From CAZUAQ01 sp964618455 (lineage in GTDB: Bacteria > Planctomycetota > Phycisphaerae > UBA1845 > PWPN01), in contig CAZUAQ010000057.1 in assembly GCA_964618455.1 (NCBI GenBank), positions 1-31,414 of the forward strand: a DNA stretch of 31,414 nt, read 5' to 3'. The stretch's first letter is position 1. The number at the start of each line of letters is the position of its first letter. A model generated the notes under the pieces. That model was not told the origin of the DNA, did not search any database, and saw only the letters and a program-made list of their open reading frames with translations. The translations under genes and the position numbers were made by a program. Positions 29,485-31,414 of this stretch are shown one piece after another.

Positions 29485-31414
29485 ATGCGTATGGATGAAT
29501 TGACGGTCAAGGCGGCGGAGGCGGTTCAGGGGGCCCACGAGCGGGCGTCGACCATGGAGCATGCGCGGGTCGAACCGCTGCATCTGCTGCTGAGCCTGAT
29601 CGAAGGCGGCCAGGACGGCGGAATCTGCGTGCCGATTCTGGAGAAGGTCGGCGTGCAGGTGGATCGGCTGCGCCAGGTGGCCGAGAGCGAACTGAGCCGA
29701 TTGCCCAAGGTGACCGGGGGACAGATCGCCGCCGCGCCGGAACTGCAGCAGGTCCTCAACCATGCCCGGAAGGAAGCCGACCGTCTCAAGGACAAATACA
29801 TCTCGAGCGAGCATCTGCTGATCGCACTGGCGGAGATGAAGTCGACCGCGAAGGAAGTACTCTCCGTCCTTGGCGTGAAGCGGAACGATCTGCTCTCGGC
29901 CATGAAGGAAGTGCGCGGCAACCAGCGGGTGGACACGCAGAATCCCGAAGATACCTACCAGGCACTGCAGCGGTACGGGCTGGACCTCATCGAGGCGGCA
30001 CGGAAAGGCAAGATCGACCCGGTGATCGGTCGGGACGAGGAGATCCGCCGCATCATGCAGGTGCTCAGCCGCCGGACGAAGAACAACCCGGTGCTTATCG
30101 GTGAGCCGGGCGTCGGCAAGACCGCCATCGTCGAAGGGCTCGCCCTGCGCATCGTGAACGGTGACGTGCCGAAGGTGCTGCAGGACAAGCGCGTGGTGGC
30201 GCTGGATCTCGGGGCATTGATCGCCGGGGCGAAGTATCGCGGCGAGTTCGAGGATCGCCTCAAGGCGGTGGTGCGCGAAGTGGTCGAGAGCGAGGGGAAG
30301 GTCATCCTGTTCATCGACGAGATGCACACCATCGTCGGCGCGGGCAAGGCCGACGGCGCGATGGACGCGGGCAACCTGCTGAAGCCGGCGCTGGCCCGTG
30401 GCGAGCTGCGCTGCATCGGCGCGACGACGCTGGACGAGTACCGCCAACACATCGAGAAAGACGCCGCCCTGGAGCGGCGCTTCCAGCCGACCTACGTGAG
30501 TGAGCCGAAGGTCGAGGACACGATCGCGATTCTGCGCGGGCTCAAGCCGCGCTACGATGCGCACCACGCCGTGCGGATTCAGGACTCGGCGCTCGTGGCG
30601 GCGGCGACGTTGAGCGACCGCTATATCACCGACCGCTTCCTGCCGGACAAGGCCATCGATCTCGTCGACGAGGCGGCGTCGCGGCTGCGCATCGAGAACG
30701 ATTCGCTGCCGAGCGAGCTGGACGAGATCCGCCGGCGGGTGATGCAGCTCGAGATCGAGCGCGAGGCGCTGCGCAAGGAAAAGGACGACGGCTCGAAGAA
30801 ACACCTCGAGCAGGTCGAGAAGCAGTTGGCGGACCTGAGTGAGCAGAACGCCGCGCTGACCGCGCGGTGGGAGCGCGAGGTCGGGGCGCTGCAGGCGATC
30901 AAGGCGCTCAAGGACGAGTTGGACGGCAAGCAGAACGAGTTGAAAGACGCGCAGCGGCGGGGCGATCTCGAACGGGCCGCGCGGATCCAGTACGGCGAGC
31001 TGCGCGATCTCGAAGCCGAGGTCGCGCGCAAGGAGGCGGAACTCGCCGCCATACACGCCGACGGAAAGGGCCTCGTCCACGAGGAGGTGACGGCTGAGGA
31101 AATCGCCGAAGTCGTCAGCAAATGGACGGGCATTCCGGTCGCGCGGATGCTCGAGGGCGAGAAGGAAAAGCTGCTGAAGATGGAGCAGCGGCTGGAGCAG
31201 CGCGTGGTCGGCCAGGATGAGGCGATTCGCGCGGTGAGCGACGCCGTGCGGCGGTCGCGCGCGGGCATCGGCGACACGGAGCGGCCGATCGGCTCGTTCC
31301 TGTTCCTCGGGCCGACGGGCGTGGGCAAGACGGAGCTGTGCAAGGCGCTGGCGGAGTTTCTGTTCGACGACGAGGCGGCGTTCGTGCGCATCGACATGAG
31401 CGAGTTCATGGAGC
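29485..31414 (+). CDS. clpB: ATP-dependent disaggregase ClpB (5' part, cut by window edge)
   Basis: ClpB is a hexameric AAA+ chaperone that pulls proteins from aggregates together with DnaK. About 643 residues are visible. The double Clp-N domain is at 1-145 (ARVEPLHLLLSLIEGG, YISSEHLLIALAE). The first ATPase domain has Walker A GEPGVGKT at 206-213 and Walker B VILFIDEMHT from 273. The long coiled-coil middle domain, about 405-530, is the mark of ClpB rather than ClpA or ClpC. The second ATPase domain begins with VVSKWTGIPVARM and has Walker A GPTGVGKT at 609-616. AGGGAGG at 29471-29477, seven bases before the ATG, fixes the start. Two palindromes lie upstream. The frame continues past the window end with no stop. 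Confidence 0.97.
   Translation, partial: MRMDELTVKAAEAVQGAHERASTMEHARVEPLHLLLSLIEGGQDGGICVPILEKVGVQVDRLRQVAESELSRLPKVTGGQIAAAPELQQVLNHARKEADRLKDKYISSEHLLIALAEMKSTAKEVLSVLGVKRNDLLSAMKEVRGNQRVDTQNPEDTYQALQRYGLDLIEAARKGKIDPVIGRDEEIRRIMQVLSRRTKNNPVLIGEPGVGKTAIVEGLALRIVNGDVPKVLQDKRVVALDLGALIAGAKYRGEFEDRLKAVVREVVESEGKVILFIDEMHTIVGAGKADGAMDAGNLLKPALARGELRCIGATTLDEYRQHIEKDAALERRFQPTYVSEPKVEDTIAILRGLKPRYDAHHAVRIQDSALVAAATLSDRYITDRFLPDKAIDLVDEAASRLRIENDSLPSELDEIRRRVMQLEIEREALRKEKDDGSKKHLEQVEKQLADLSEQNAALTARWEREVGALQAIKALKDELDGKQNELKDAQRRGDLERAARIQYGELRDLEAEVARKEAELAAIHADGKGLVHEEVTAEEIAEVVSKWTGIPVARMLEGEKEKLLKMEQRLEQRVVGQDEAIRAVSDAVRRSRAGIGDTERPIGSFLFLGPTGVGKTELCKALAEFLFDDEAAFVRIDMSEFME

Noticed and set aside
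29458..31080. Minus-strand open frame of 540 codons opposite clpB
   Set aside because: It lies entirely against an unmistakable ClpB reading frame and its translation is Arg/Leu/His-rich low-information sequence.

Overview
The window looks like a chromosomal segment of a GC-rich, flagellated, Gram-negative-type bacterium, most likely a planctomycete of the Phycisphaerae type. The pointers are two PEP-CTERM proteins, a Tat-exported Gfo/Idh/MocA oxidoreductase, a glycoside hydrolase with thrombospondin type 3 and dockerin-like tails, an HU protein with a lysine-rich tail, and an oversized FliD. No rRNA, tRNA, CRISPR array, transposase or phage gene was seen. All placement is from protein reading, not from a database search.

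Layout. 1-1504: accD (fatty-acid synthesis) and a small Hpt phosphotransfer protein. 1505-2530: a bidirectional-looking terminator, then an HU gene on the minus strand with a good ribosome binding site and a plausible promoter. 2535-4939: a tightly coupled pair, an asparagine-synthetase-like PP-loop enzyme followed by a radical SAM enzyme that resembles the archaeal RaSEA (archaeosine) family; this is the most unusual metabolic unit here. 4979-6343: exported oxidoreductase (minus). 6455-7392: ECF sigma factor and a small zinc-type anti-sigma factor that appears to start with CTG. 7587-10069: spondin-domain PEP-CTERM protein, strong terminator, then an FG-GAP repeat lipoprotein.

10685-18130 is a flagellar filament cluster: two tandem flagellins, a 1049-residue FliD filament cap and the FliS chaperone. 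Both flagellins have leaders of about 300 nt or more with small hairpins that show GGA in the loop, which suggests CsrA-type control. NCCGATAA boxes resembling the sigma-28 -10 element lie ahead of the second flagellin, fliD and fliS, and also ahead of the Hpt gene. 18302-22087: a secreted TPR protein behind a near-consensus sigma-70 promoter, and the secreted GH39-like multidomain hydrolase. 22203-24116: alaC and hisH (amino acid metabolism). 24130-28613, minus strand: a DUF2225/TPR protein, a PEP-CTERM protein, and an M20 dipeptidase paired with a lipoprotein. 28802-29314: PilZ protein (c-di-GMP). 29485 to the end: clpB, cut by the window edge, with two perfect palindromes upstream.

Regulatory themes: two genes (fliS, alaC) have a -10-like box 6-9 nt before the start codon and no Shine-Dalgarno, so both may be leaderless. 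Hpt, PilZ, flagellins and possible CsrA sites together suggest motility is controlled at several levels.
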